The notes under the pieces are model-generated. The model was given only the letters and a program-made list of their open reading frames with translations, did no database searches and had not been told where the DNA came from. 45,709 bases of DNA from Gammaproteobacteria bacterium (lineage in GTDB: Bacteria; Pseudomonadota; Gammaproteobacteria; Pseudomonadales; Halieaceae). The stretch spans positions 1 through 45,709 of the forward strand of contig JAHEKX010000015.1 in NCBI GenBank assembly GCA_024644535.1, in the 5' to 3' direction. Position numbers and translations under genes: made by a program. Shown here piece by piece: positions 1 through 14,400 of the stretch (position 1 is its first letter; each line of letters opens with the position of its first letter).

Positions 1-2423
1 CGCTTTAACTTTAAAGGCGACGACGATTATTTCTTGTTGGATGTGGTTGATGGTACGGAAGTTCGGGTTACCAGCTTTATAAACAACTATCCTAATTATC
101 ATTATCTGACTATTGATGGGGTGCAGCGCCAGTTTTCCTATAACCAATGGGATCAGAATGCCTGGTCTACCACACTTACTGGCGATGGTTTGCAAACTGT
201 AAGTCTACGACATTTCTATCAAAATCCGGCTGATTCGGCGTCTCCTCAGGCTAGCCAATCCTATAGCTTCGTCATTCGCCGTGTTCTTAACGGTACCGCC
301 ACAGGTGAAACACTCGAGGCAGGTGATAACTACGAGTGGATTAACGCCGGCGCGGGTAACGATATCATTATTGGCTCAAGTCGCTCAGACGCGCTGTTTG
401 GTGAAGATGGTAACGATGTCATCACCGGTGGTGGTGGCAATGACTCTATCTCGGGTGGTGCGGGTACCGCAAACGTTGCGGTATTTAGTGGTGTCCGTTC
501 AGAATACGGGTTTAGTTGGGAAAATTTGGAAAATCAAACAACCCTCGTAATTCAGGACTTGGTGGCCGGTCGCGACGGTCGTGATTACTTGCGCGGTATC
601 CAGATACTACGTTTTGCTGACGGCGATGTGGTGCTTGATGCAGAGAGCAATGTGCGCACCACAACGGGTGTGGCGATAGGGCAGTCTATCGAGGGTTCGT
701 TGCCTGTAACGACCGATTCTCGAGAAGTCGATCAAGATTGGTTCCAGCAAATATTTACGCCCGCTGTGGGTCCAGATACCGTCATCCGTATACGTTTCGA
801 GGGGGATTCGTCAGGTAATTATCAAAATGGCTATATTTATGCGCAGTTTTATGCGACAGGCTCGAACGATACCCTTATTTTTACAGATGCAAATAATCCG
901 GATCAAACCTACACCAGCTTTCAGATAAACCCGTCATCTACAACGGAATACTATGTCTCGCCCACACGTTTTTCTTCTGGCGGGGACTTTGCAGCGCTTT
1001 ATCAGCGTTTAGATGTTCAAGTTTGGGGGCGTGCCTACAACAGTACGGCTGAACTGGGCGACCTATCAAATTACAGTATCACCATCGACATTGTGATGTT
1101 GGGTGATGATGCCGCTAACACTCTGATAGGCGATGGCAATGCGACCTTCCTAGACGGTAAGGGCGGTGATGACGAAATCAGCGGTTCTGCGATTGCTGAA
1201 ACGCTGCAGGGTGGCGCTGGTACCGATACCTTAGATGGTGGTGCCGGTAACGACCGTTTGGTTGATGCAGATTTCGATCTTTCGACGGCTGCAGCTGATA
1301 GCTACTCAGGCGGCGCGGGTAATGATGAGATAGATCTGCGTAAGAGTACGTTCTTAAACACGTCGTCGGCCCAAGGCAGCTCGGGTGTTGTGGTTACCGT
1401 CGATGGCGGCGAAGAATCCGACGGCAGCGCCGATCGCGATACTTTGATTCTATCCAGTGCGGACGTGAACTGGGATTTGCTGGATGTATCCAATGTCGAG
1501 GTGCTAGAAGCCTCAGGCACATCATCAGCTACGGCATCAGAACTATTAGCGCTGGGTTTTGAAGCAGCCTACGGCATGACCTTTGTGGTCGCCGATGGGG
1601 TGTCTGAAGGCTTTAGCGGCCTTGCCGGGCAATACAGTATTCAAGCCGGTGCGGGCAGCACGATTATCGGCAACGCCGATGGTGTGGAGGTGCGTGTCAC
1701 TGAAGCAGGCGCCAACTTTATGGGCGGTGACGGTGACGACACCATCCGTTTAACCGCTAACCAAACGGCCGAACTGGGCGCGATACTGCTTGCCTCAGGC
1801 TCGTATGCCGGTGGTTTGGGTACCGATACCCTGCATTTGGACGTGTCTGGCGCAATCGATTTATCGCAGGTAACTCTGTCGGGCATCGAGCGTTTGACGG
1901 GCATTTATGGTCAAACCGAAGTCTCGTTAACCATTGATCAGCTATTGGGTTTAACGCGAGTTGATAACGTCAAAACAGTGGTCATTGTGGGCGGTGGTGC
2001 CATTGATTTAGCGGAGCTTGCAGCTCTCAATGTGACGCAATGGCGCATGGGCGACGACCAGTCTTACACCATTACCGGTACCGATAGCGCCGATACCTTA
2101 AATGTACAAGACGCAAATTATGCTGCGAGCCTGGGTGCGGGCGATGATGTGTTCGAGATTGCCGGTTCGTATGCCTCGAACAGTGCTAATAGCCTAGACG
2201 GCGGTGCTGGCACCGATAAGCTGCGTATACTAAGTGGCGACGTAGATTTGTCGGGCGTTACGCTTACTGACATTGAATCGATTGTGGTGTCTTCGTCATC
2301 ACTGGCGATGACGGATCAGCAGTGGCAAGACTTTGGCGGCATCGTGACGCGCACTACGGGTGCGACGACGCAGTTTATTTTGTCGCTGACCGCTGCGGGC
2401 GAGTACGCCATGGCAGTCGACTC
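1..2423 (+). repeat. Long direct repeat, copy 1 (left edge at or beyond window start)
   Basis: This block recurs at 3238-5660, in the same orientation and reading frame. Wherever I compared the two copies they match base for base, including silent positions. The right edge is sharp: both copies read CAGTCGACTC and then diverge (ACCTTAC here, GCCGTTC in copy 2). The left edge cannot be placed because the window begins inside the repeat. The unit-to-unit offset is 3,237 bp, exactly 1,079 codons. Confidence 0.95.
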
Positions 2424-5400
2424 ACCTTACTACGGTTTATTGGGCTCGACCGGCGACGATATCTTAACCGGTAGTGACGCCGATAATGCGCTACTCGGTA
2501 ATTCGGGCAACGATACTTTACTGGGCTTAGGTGGTGCAGATCGCATTGTGACCGGTGCGGGCCAGGATACGGTCGATGCCGGCGCGGGCGACGATACCAT
2601 CGAAATCACGAATAAGACGGTGGTTACTGACACTATCGAGGGTGGAGATGGCACGGACTTGCTGGTTGTGCAAGATGGTCAGGATTTGACGGGTGCAAGT
2701 ATAAGTGGGATTGAAACACTGAAAGGCTCGGGCCGCGTTGTTGTGACTCAAGCACAGCTTGACGCCTTAACGACCATCGACGGACTGACCGTTGTTGTTG
2801 CCGATGAAGGTGGCGAGTACCAAAACGGGTCTTTAGTGTTACGAAACGGCGCTCGAATTTTGTCAGACCGCCTGGTGGGTGGCGAGGGCAACGACACATT
2901 GGTTGCGCCCGAGGGTGACCAAACCATTGCAGGTGGTGCCGGCAACGATTCTATTGACGGTGGTTCGGGTTACAACACCTACGAAGTTTTGGGCACGCCC
3001 GATGCCTTTATTTGGCAGGTGAATGACCTGGGCCAAATTGTTTTAGAAGATATCGTCGTTGACGATACAGACCTGGTTAATGGTAGTAACGAGGGCACCG
3101 ACACCTTAGTTAATATTCAAAGTCTGAGCTTTAGGGATCCGGTCTCGGGGCAGACTATCGAAATACAGCTGGATGACTTTGGAAACGGCCCCGACTCAGG
3201 CAACCGCTTGATTGGGTATGGCGAAGCTGTTAGCGGTCGCTTTAACTTTAAAGGCGACGACGATTATTTCTTGTTGGATGTGGTTGATGGTACGGAAGTT
3301 CGGGTTACCAGCTTTATAAACAACTATCCTAATTATCATTATCTGACTATTGATGGGGTGCAGCGCCAGTTTTCCTATAACCAATGGGATCAGAATGCCT
3401 GGTCTACCACACTTACTGGCGATGGTTTGCAAACTGTAAGTCTACGACATTTCTATCAAAATCCGGCTGATTCGGCGTCTCCTCAGGCTAGCCAATCCTA
3501 TAGCTTCGTCATTCGCCGTGTTCTTAACGGTACCGCCACAGGTGAAACACTCGAGGCAGGTGATAACTACGAGTGGATTAACGCCGGCGCGGGTAACGAT
3601 ATCATTATTGGCTCAAGTCGCTCAGACGCGCTGTTTGGTGAAGATGGTAACGATGTCATCACCGGTGGTGGTGGCAATGACTCTATCTCGGGTGGTGCGG
3701 GTACCGCAAACGTTGCGGTATTTAGTGGTGTCCGTTCAGAATACGGGTTTAGTTGGGAAAATTTGGAAAATCAAACAACCCTCGTAATTCAGGACTTGGT
3801 GGCCGGTCGCGACGGTCGTGATTACTTGCGCGGTATCCAGATACTACGTTTTGCTGACGGCGATGTGGTGCTTGATGCAGAGAGCAATGTGCGCACCACA
3901 ACGGGTGTGGCGATAGGGCAGTCTATCGAGGGTTCGTTGCCTGTAACGACCGATTCTCGAGAAGTCGATCAAGATTGGTTCCAGCAAATATTTACGCCCG
4001 CTGTGGGTCCAGATACCGTCATCCGTATACGTTTCGAGGGGGATTCGTCAGGTAATTATCAAAATGGCTATATTTATGCGCAGTTTTATGCGACAGGCTC
4101 GAACGATACCCTTATTTTTACAGATGCAAATAATCCGGATCAAACCTACACCAGCTTTCAGATAAACCCGTCATCTACAACGGAATACTATGTCTCGCCC
4201 ACACGTTTTTCTTCTGGCGGGGACTTTGCAGCGCTTTATCAGCGTTTAGATGTTCAAGTTTGGGGGCGTGCCTACAACAGTACGGCTGAACTGGGCGACC
4301 TATCAAATTACAGTATCACCATCGACATTGTGATGTTGGGTGATGATGCCGCTAACACTCTGATAGGCGATGGCAATGCGACCTTCCTAGACGGTAAGGG
4401 CGGTGATGACGAAATCAGCGGTTCTGCGATTGCTGAAACGCTGCAGGGTGGCGCTGGTACCGATACCTTAGATGGTGGTGCCGGTAACGACCGTTTGGTT
4501 GATGCAGATTTCGATCTTTCGACGGCTGCAGCTGATAGCTACTCAGGCGGCGCGGGTAATGATGAGATAGATCTGCGTAAGAGTACGTTCTTAAACACGT
4601 CGTCGGCCCAAGGCAGCTCGGGTGTTGTGGTTACCGTCGATGGCGGCGAAGAATCCGACGGCAGCGCCGATCGCGATACTTTGATTCTATCCAGTGCGGA
4701 CGTGAACTGGGATTTGCTGGATGTATCCAATGTCGAGGTGCTAGAAGCCTCAGGCACATCATCAGCTACGGCATCAGAACTATTAGCGCTGGGTTTTGAA
4801 GCAGCCTACGGCATGACCTTTGTGGTCGCCGATGGGGTGTCTGAAGGCTTTAGCGGCCTTGCCGGGCAATACAGTATTCAAGCCGGTGCGGGCAGCACGA
4901 TTATCGGCAACGCCGATGGTGTGGAGGTGCGTGTCACTGAAGCAGGCGCCAACTTTATGGGCGGTGACGGTGACGACACCATCCGTTTAACCGCTAACCA
5001 AACGGCCGAACTGGGCGCGATACTGCTTGCCTCAGGCTCGTATGCCGGTGGTTTGGGTACCGATACCCTGCATTTGGACGTGTCTGGCGCAATCGATTTA
5101 TCGCAGGTAACTCTGTCGGGCATCGAGCGTTTGACGGGCATTTATGGTCAAACCGAAGTCTCGTTAACCATTGATCAGCTATTGGGTTTAACGCGAGTTG
5201 ATAACGTCAAAACAGTGGTCATTGTGGGCGGTGGTGCCATTGATTTAGCGGAGCTTGCAGCTCTCAATGTGACGCAATGGCGCATGGGCGACGACCAGTC
5301 TTACACCATTACCGGTACCGATAGCGCCGATACCTTAAATGTACAAGACGCAAATTATGCTGCGAGCCTGGGTGCGGGCGATGATGTGTTCGAGATTGCC

Positions 5401-8400
5401 GGTTCGTATGCCTCGAACAGTGCTAATAGCCTAGACGGCGGTGCTGGCACCGATAAGCTGCGTATACTAAGTGGCGACGTAGATTTGTCGGGCGTTACGC
5501 TTACTGACATTGAATCGATTGTGGTGTCTTCGTCATCACTGGCGATGACGGATCAGCAGTGGCAAGACTTTGGCGGCATCGTGACGCGCACTACGGGTGC
5601 GACGACGCAGTTTATTTTGTCGCTGACCGCTGCGGGCGAGTACGCCATGGCAGTCGACTCGCCGTTCTTAGGCTTGAGTGGCTCTGCGGGCGCAGACCGT
5701 CTGATTGGTAACGTCAATGACGACGTCCTTTCCGGTGGTGCGGGTAACGATTACTTAGATGGTAGAGAGGGTAATGACCGCCTTGTAGCTGGAGCGGGTA
5801 TCGACACTCTGATGGGTGGTGCTGGCAACGATATTCTTGATGTTGCGGGTAAAGTGAACCCAATCGATACGCTCGATGGTGGTGCGGGCACCGATACCTT
5901 GGTGGTGTCGGATGGGCAGGATCTCAGCAATGCCAACTTGACTGATATTGAGGTTATTAAAGGCGCTGGGGTTATTTACATGACCTCTGCACAGGTTGCT
6001 GCTGTCTCTGAATTGAACGGTATTGTTGTTGAATTAATGGACGCTGTCGATTCACTTGTGCTTAACCCGAATCTTCGTTTGACGAATGGTGCTTCCGTTC
6101 GATTAGAAAGTTTCGATTCTGAATATGCGGGCGCTGGAATTGTGGGTACCGCCAGCAATGACGACATCACGGGTTCGAATAATTCTGACGTGCTGTACGG
6201 TGGTCGCGGTAGCGATACTTTGGACGGTGGAGGTGGTAATGACGAACTCTACGGTGGTCGAGGCTCCGATACACTGATTGGTGGTGCAGGCGACGACCGA
6301 ATGTATTTTGGTGGTGAGGCCTTCATAAATGAAGGGAACTTATCGGGCGATAAAGCGTTCGGTGGTGAAGGTAACGATACACTCGTCATTGATTTTGAAG
6401 GTAATGCACGTAGTTGGGGTACTTACAATATCTTGGCTGGCAGTGTGTCTAGCGTCGAGTCGCTAAGTCTGCTGGATGCGTATTACAGTCAACTCAGAAT
6501 CACAGCGGATATTTGGCAAGGTTTCGATTCGGTTACCATATCCAATCGTTACTCTTCTGTTCGGGCCGCGATGCGCCTATACGTCAGTGGTGAAGGTGAC
6601 GACATTGATTTTTCTAATGTTTCGGCGGAGTCATTCATCTATCAAATTCGGCTGTCAGGCGAGTTCGATCTGATAGACCTCTCGAATAACCCTACAATAT
6701 GGCAAGATCCCAATTTTTCCTCTGACGATAACTACATTTACGTCGACGCCACCTTTACCTCGTTAGTTGGGTCTGCTGAACGAGATCGAGTAGAGATTAA
6801 TGCTGCCGGAGACTTCGCTATCGAGCTTGGCGCTGGGGATGACACGCTACGGGTCATCCGAGCATTTACAGGATCGATTGATGGTGGTGAAGGCAGCGAT
6901 ACTGTTGACGTCCGTGACGCTGGGCTCACCGATTTCACAAACATCGCGTTAACCAATATCGAGTCAATTTATCATGGTGGCTCGTCGGTCATCGTTACCG
7001 CAGAACAGCGAGACACCATATCCTTTGACGGTTCTGGTCGAGTGTATGTCCTCGAAAACGGTGTCGTTACCGGCACCGGCGAGGCAGATAGCTACTCGGG
7101 CAATGGTCTTGGGGTGTTTGAAGGGGGCTCGGGCGACGACTCCATTTCTAATATCACCACGGCCGTATTTACGGGTAATCAGGCCGACTACGACTGGGGT
7201 CGCAATGGTTCATCGCTAACCATTCAGCACAGTCGCGGCACTTTGCTGGACGGCACCGATACCCTAAATGGTGTTATGGAAATGCGCTTTGCGGATTCGG
7301 TCGTTACGTTGGATGATGCTCCAGATAATCCCTACGCCTTCATAGATTCCTCAGCTGCTGCGTTTGGCGGTAACGCCCAAGCCGCGCGAGATAATTTACT
7401 TCAGGTAGAGTACGGTAAGAGAGTGTCATCGAAGCGAGACTTTATTGGTGATACTGACGTTTTTACGATGACATTGGTGCCAAACTCACCCTTGCGAATT
7501 GATGCGTCGACCGCAAACGGCAACACAATACGTTTTGAAATGTGGGATGCTGTAACCGGACAGCAGTTGAGATTCTACGATCCGGTTTTTGGCAGCCCTC
7601 CTCGCTATGATTACCGCGTTTCGGGCACGGGAGGTGTTTGGTTGCCGCAAATCCAACATGGCGGCCAATGGGTGCCATACGAGGGCGGTGAGGTTGTTAT
7701 TCGAACCTACCTGTTCGGTGATGTTGTCGAAGACTATGCCTTCACTATCTTCTACCAAGACGACTACGCCGGCAGCGTCGATACCCTAGGCCAAATGGAC
7801 CCTCAAGATGGCTTGATCCAAGGCTACATTGGTGACATTGGCGATTCTGACTGGATTCGAACCGAGCTGATAGCCGGCACTAAATACGAGTTTTCACTGG
7901 CGGGCTTGTCCTCGGGTGGCGGCACTTTGGTGGACCCTAAGCTTGAATTACGCGATGACCAGGGTCGGCTGATCGAAAACGGCATTGATATTATTACCGA
8001 TGTGGCGGGGACCGACGATACCATTGTGTTCCGACCTACGGTAACCGGCACTTACTACCTGGCGGTCAGCGATATTATTGGTCAGTCGAAGGGTTCTTGG
8101 ACTTTAACACAAGGCTCGCTGGATACCATCGCAGGCAACGTTTCGACGACCGAGCGTGCCGAGTTTGATCAGGCAGGCCGTTTTACAATTGAAAGCGAAA
8201 TCAATCAGTTATCGGATCACGATTGGTTCAAAGTCTGGTTAGACAAAGGTGTCACCTACCGCTTTACCATGGATGGCACGAGTTTGGGTGGTACGCTAGA
8301 TGATCCGCAGGTCAGCATTCGTTCGGTAACTGGGCGCTTGTTGTCGCAAGACGATAATGGCGGCACGGGCACCAACGCCGAACTGTATTTCTCGGCGCCC

Positions 8401-11400
8401 GATTCGGGCTGGTATTACATAGACGCTGGCGCCTCGGGTAACGGCAGTAAGGGCACCTACATTCTTAAGGGCTCGAGCGTACAAGACGATTACGACAACA
8501 CCATACTCACCGAGGGTACTATTGGCGTTGATGTTACTGAGCGCGGTATTGTTTCTTACTTGGGTGATAGCGATTGGTTCAAAGCGGGTCTATCCGCAGG
8601 GGTAACCTACGTCATTACCTTAGAGGGCGATATAAGCGAATTTGCCGAGCTTGACCCCTTAACCGACCCACTGTTGATCATTCGTGATGAGCAAGGGCGA
8701 ATTATTCAGCGCGTTGATGACTTCGACGGCACCTTAAATGCCACGGCCTTCTTCCGAGCGCCCGCGGCAGGCGTGTATTTCTTTGAAGTGCGCAGTGCCT
8801 TTAAGTACGACATTGGTTCTTATGCGCTTAACTTAAGCTTGGCACCACCAGATGATCATGGCTCACTGCTGGATGATACTGCTACTGCGATTGCCATTGA
8901 CACTAACTTCAGCGTATCGCAACAAGGCGTTATTGGTATTCCGGGCGACAAAGACGTATTCGCCATTACGCTCGAAGCGGGCAAGGTCTATTTGCTGTCT
9001 GCCGAAGGTATGGCGGGTAACGCAGGTACTTTAGCTGACCCCTTGTTGCGTTTGTTTTCTACCAGCGGTCGTTTAGTGGACTACAACGACAATGGTGGCA
9101 TAGGTAACGATGCGGAATTTCATTTCGCGCCCACCGAAACGGGTGTCTATTACTTGCAAGTGAGCTCGGCGGATCGCGACGCCATGGGTTCATTTACGCT
9201 GTCTGTGGCAGAGCGCAATATGCCCAGTGATGATGTTCCAAGCGATATCAGCACCGATGTGGAGCTGATCCCGGGGCAGTCATTTGAAGGCAAGCTCTTA
9301 CTACAAAACGATCAGGATTGGTTTGCTATTGATCTACAAGCAGGCGAGTCTTATGTATTCCGCGCTTTGGCTTCTCGCAGCGGGAATGGTTCGCTGGAAG
9401 ATCCCGTATTAGAGCTACGTGATGACACCGGCGCGGTAGTTCGGCTAGTTGATAACATGTTGGTCGGCAACGAGCCCGCGTTTGAGTTCACCCCTAGCGC
9501 TTCAGGACGTTATTACTTGGTGGTCAGAGCGTCTGACGGCCAGACAGATACGGGTAGTTATGTCTTAAGCACACGAGCACCTGATGATCATGGCAACACG
9601 CAAGCCGATGCGACTGTCGTTGGATTGGGTGAAGTGGTTGCAGGCGGTGTGCAATACAACGACGGTGAGTTTGGCGTTCGCGCCCAGGACTCTGTGGGTC
9701 TTGCCACGGATTTTGATGAAGATTGGTTCGCCTTTGAGGGCGTGGCAGGGCAAGTGCTTTCGTTTAACGTTGAAATCGCACCGGGCTCAACACTGAGCCG
9801 CCCCATGGTTGAAGTTGTAGATGCCCAAGGTCGTGTGTTGGCCGTAGGCGATGGCCTAGAAACCGACAATGGTTTGGCGGCGGCCGCGTTTTTCGTGCCG
9901 ACTACCGGGACCTATTATGCGCGTGTTATTGATGGCGCTGGTGCTGAAGGGGATTATATTGCGACCCTGACCTTGGGTGATGCGTCGGACGAGGATTCTA
10001 ATGGTCCTGTATCATTGGTGTTTAGCTCGCAAGGCGAAATTACTCAGGCGTCTCAAACTGCAGTCATAGGTCTGACTGGTGATACCGATACCTATGAGGT
10101 GAGCCTGCAAGCGGGGCACAGTTATCGTATCGAAACCGTGGCCATTCGCGATGGTTCAACGGCGCCGTTGCCCTCGGCTACGCTGGATATGACCTTTGCC
10201 CCCACCGGTGCTGGTCGACAAATTGATGGTTTAAGCCAAACCATTGTTGATAATGGTGATGGCACATTTACGCTTGAGCTGCGTGTTGCTGAGACGGTGC
10301 GAAGTGATTGGGCTCAGGGCTTAGATAGTTTTGATGCGGCGATTAGCTTTGATGAGACCGTGTTCGGACAAGTACTAGAAGCCGATGTATTGGTCGCCGA
10401 TGGATCGGTGGCCGCAGCTAATGTCGATACCGACGGCGCTATTGGGGTAAGCGCGTTTTTCTACCCTGATAAGTTCGATGTTCTTGCCGATCAGCCTTTG
10501 GTGTCGATTACGTTTAGAGCGCCAACGGGTGATTTGAGTGCCGCCAGTGTATCGATCGACGATGTCATTTTTGATACCACGACGATAGAGCCAATTTCGC
10601 AAGAGACGTCGCCTTCGTTTTTTGATGAGGGCTTTATCACGGCGGACGCTGACGGCCTTTTGTCGATTACGGTGGCACCATTAGAGGCCACCCAGACGGG
10701 TCAGTATCGTTTGCGCATTATTGATCTGGGCACCGAGCAAGCCGACGACCATATCGATTTTGTTGCCGATTACGATGTCGCCAATGGTGTATTAGCCATT
10801 AACGAGAACGCGGCGGGCAAAATCGATGCCAGCGGCGATGTTGATCTGTTCGCTGTGAATCTGACGGCCGGTAATATCTATGACTTCTCGGTCAAGTCGT
10901 ATCTGGATGGTTTAGGCTCGTTGGCACAAGCGCAGTTACGCATACTTAATGCCGAAGGTCAGCTTGTGAGCGTAGGCACCTACGACGGTGTGACAGGTCG
11001 TACCGAGCTGAGTATTGCAGTCTTTGCAGACGGGCGTTATTTCCTTGAGGTCAGTGCGGTCGATGTTGTTGGCAACATCGGTACCTATACCTTAGACACG
11101 CGCTTGCGTGGTTCAAGCGAGGATATTCAAGACGATTACGCTGATAATACGCTGTCGTCGGCTATCGTTGGTCCCGGTGTGCCGCTGTCTGGAGAAATCG
11201 AAACACCCGGAGACCGTGACTGGGCACGCGTGACACTAGAAGCGGGCAAGGTCTACGTATTGGATGTGCTGGCCGATGGTGACGGTGCCGGTGGCACGCT
11301 CACAGATGCGGTGCTACGTTTGTACGGCGCCGATGGTAACGAAATTGCCTACGACGATAACACCGGCGCAGGACTGGATGCGCACATCCAGTTCACACCC

Positions 11401-14400
11401 GCGGTATCGGGTGATTACTATCTGGATGTGTCGGGTCGCGGTGCCGCTGTGGGCACTTACACACTTCGAGTACGCGAATTGTACAGTGGTGTGGCTGACC
11501 CGCTGGCTAGCGCCCAGTGGTATATCGATCAGGTGGGCATTACTGAGCTCAACGGTCAGTATACCGGTGCGGGCGTCACTGTGGGTGTGATTGATGACGG
11601 TATCGATATGTCACACCCCGATTTGCAAGAGAACATGAATTTTGCCTTGTCGTACGACACGCAGTTCAACACGCAAAATGGTAACCCTAAGTACGCCCCT
11701 CTAATTGGACCTCCAGATAATCATGGTACCCAAGTCGCCGGTATCATCGGCGCGGTGCAGAATAACGAAACCGGTATTGCGGGTGCTTCGCCCGATATCG
11801 ATTTGGTGTCGACCCGCGTGAAGTGGAGCTGGGGCCAGATCACGGAAGCCCTAAGCCTGCAGTGGCAGTTTGACGTGAGCAACAACAGCTGGGGTGCTAT
11901 TAACCCCTTTGCCGATAACTTTAACAGCACGGCCTTGACCTTTGCTTGGGTGTCGATCAGGAAAGGCGTTGAAGAAGGTCGTAATGGTCTAGGTACGGTC
12001 TTCGTCTTCTCGGCGGGTAACTCGGCGGCCGCTGGCGATAATACTAACTATCACAACTTCCAAAATGCGCGGGAGGTGATCACGGTAGGGGCGGCGAACC
12101 AGGACGATACCGCAGCGGCTTTCTCTACACCCGGCGCGAGCGTGTTGGTAAGCACCTACGGTGTCGGAATGATCACGACGGACCGGCATCAGCCGGGTTG
12201 GGGTGTCACGGGTGGTGATTATTCGTCGAACTTCTCGGGTACCTCGGCCTCAGCGCCACTAGTCTCGGGTGTTGTTGCCCTGATGCTGGAAGCTAATCCT
12301 AATCTTGGTTATCGCGACGTCCAAGAAATTTTGGCGTACTCAGCTAGACATCCTGACGTACAAGATTGGAAGCAAAACGGCGCCAGCAACTTGAACTTAG
12401 GCGGTTTATCGTTTAACGATAAAGCCGGTTTCGGTTTGGTCGATGCTTATGCTGCAGTTCAGTTGGCCTCAACATGGACTGAAACCAGCACTGCTATTAA
12501 CGAGGTGTATGCGGGTGCACGCCAATACGGTTTGGTGGATGCAATACCCGATGGCACGGGTCAGTCTTACACCATGACTTTCGATATTGATGCCAATATG
12601 ACGGTAGAGCATATCGAGCTAGGCATAGATCTGCGTCACGAACGGATTGGCGATTTAGTTATCACGATTACCTCGCCAGACGGTACGACCTCGACCTTGA
12701 TGAATCGTCCAACGGTAACAGACGAGCGGCCCTTCGGTTCAAGTGGGCAAGATAGCGGGGTGCCGACGCACCTGTTGTGGGATTTCTCGTCTGTGCAATT
12801 CTGGGGCGAGCAGGCCTCGGGCACCTGGACAGTGACCATTACCGATGTTCGCGCAGAACAGACAGGTACGGTTCAAAGTCTGTCGTTAAGGATTTATGGT
12901 GACCGAGACGACGGGAACGATACCTATGTGTTTACCGACGAGGGTTTCCAAGCTCAAACCGAAGCTGTACTTGAAGATGAATCGGGCATTGATACCATCA
13001 ATGCATCTCCCGTTCGTTATGACACTTACATCGATCTGACCGATGGGATTATTGCGGCCAATACTGTGACCTACGGTATTGCCGATTGGACGGTCGTAGA
13101 AAACGCTATTTCTGGTCGTGGCCACGACCGTTTAGTGGGTAACGAGGCCGATAACACCTTGAATGCCGGCGATGGCAATGATGTGTTGGAAGGTCGCGCA
13201 GGCAACGATACTTTGATGGGCGGCGGTGGTCAGGATACGGCTGTTTATTCGGGTGCGCGCGCCGAATACACCGTGAGCTGGGACCCTAATACCGACACGG
13301 TTACCGTTGTCGATAACAAAGCGTCTAATGGTGATGAAGGTATCGACACACTAACGGGTGTCGAGCGGTTGGTGTTCTCGGATGCCGAAATGACGCTAGG
13401 TGAAATGGTGGGCAACGCGCCGCCAGTGGCTAACACGACTTTTTTCGATACGCCTGTATATCTAAATTCGGGTGTCGGTATTGATTACCAGTTACCAGAC
13501 AACGCGTTCACCGACGCCGATGGAGAAAGTGGCGACCTGATGATTGAGGTGGCAGATGCCGCGGGTGGCGAGTTGCCCGAATGGCTCACTTACGACGAAA
13601 CGACCGGTACGTTTGTCGGGGTGCCTCCCGAGGATTACCAGGGTCAGCTCAAGTTGGAAGTGACTGCTATTGACGAATTCGGTGAAAGCACATCAGAAAT
13701 TCTGACTCTGCAGTTCGGCGATAACCAAGCACCCATCGTGGACGACCCGTCTGAGTTGGTGGTAAACGAAGATTCTGGTCTGACCTTAATCGGTTTAACT
13801 GCCCCCGCAGACCCAGAGGCCACCGACGTGTTGGTGACCATTTTAGATTTGCCAAGTCTTGGTCTAATTATCGATAAGGCAGGTAACCCCGTAGCAGTGG
13901 GTAGCGTGCTTTCGGCAGACGAGTTTTCAGAATTGCATTATCAGACCAGTTTGGATGCCAATGGCGACGCCGGCTACTTGCGTTATCAAGCGGCAGATGC
14001 CGATGGAGTCGTTGCCGAGTCTTCGGTACACGTGTTCGTGGATGCCGCTAACGATGCGCCACGATTTGTGACTGATAGCGGAGCTTTGGTCATTAATTAT
14101 CCAGAGCAAACCGAGGTTACTCTTGATCTTCTGACTCCGAGTGATCCAGAGAGTGAACTCAACACAGTCACCGTTATTGGCTTGCCTGAACTAGGCTCTG
14201 TGTCGTTAGATGGCGCCCCGGTGAGTCTGGATCAAGTATTGACCTTTGATCAACTTAACCGTCTGGTATTTAACTTAAGCGAGAACGTCAATGGCCCTAT
14301 CGGCGCTGTGACTATTCAGGCGGTGGATCCCGAAGGCGCGGCGACCAATTGGTCGCTAAACCTTGAGGTTCAGGGCGATTCAGCCTCGACAAGCGGTACC

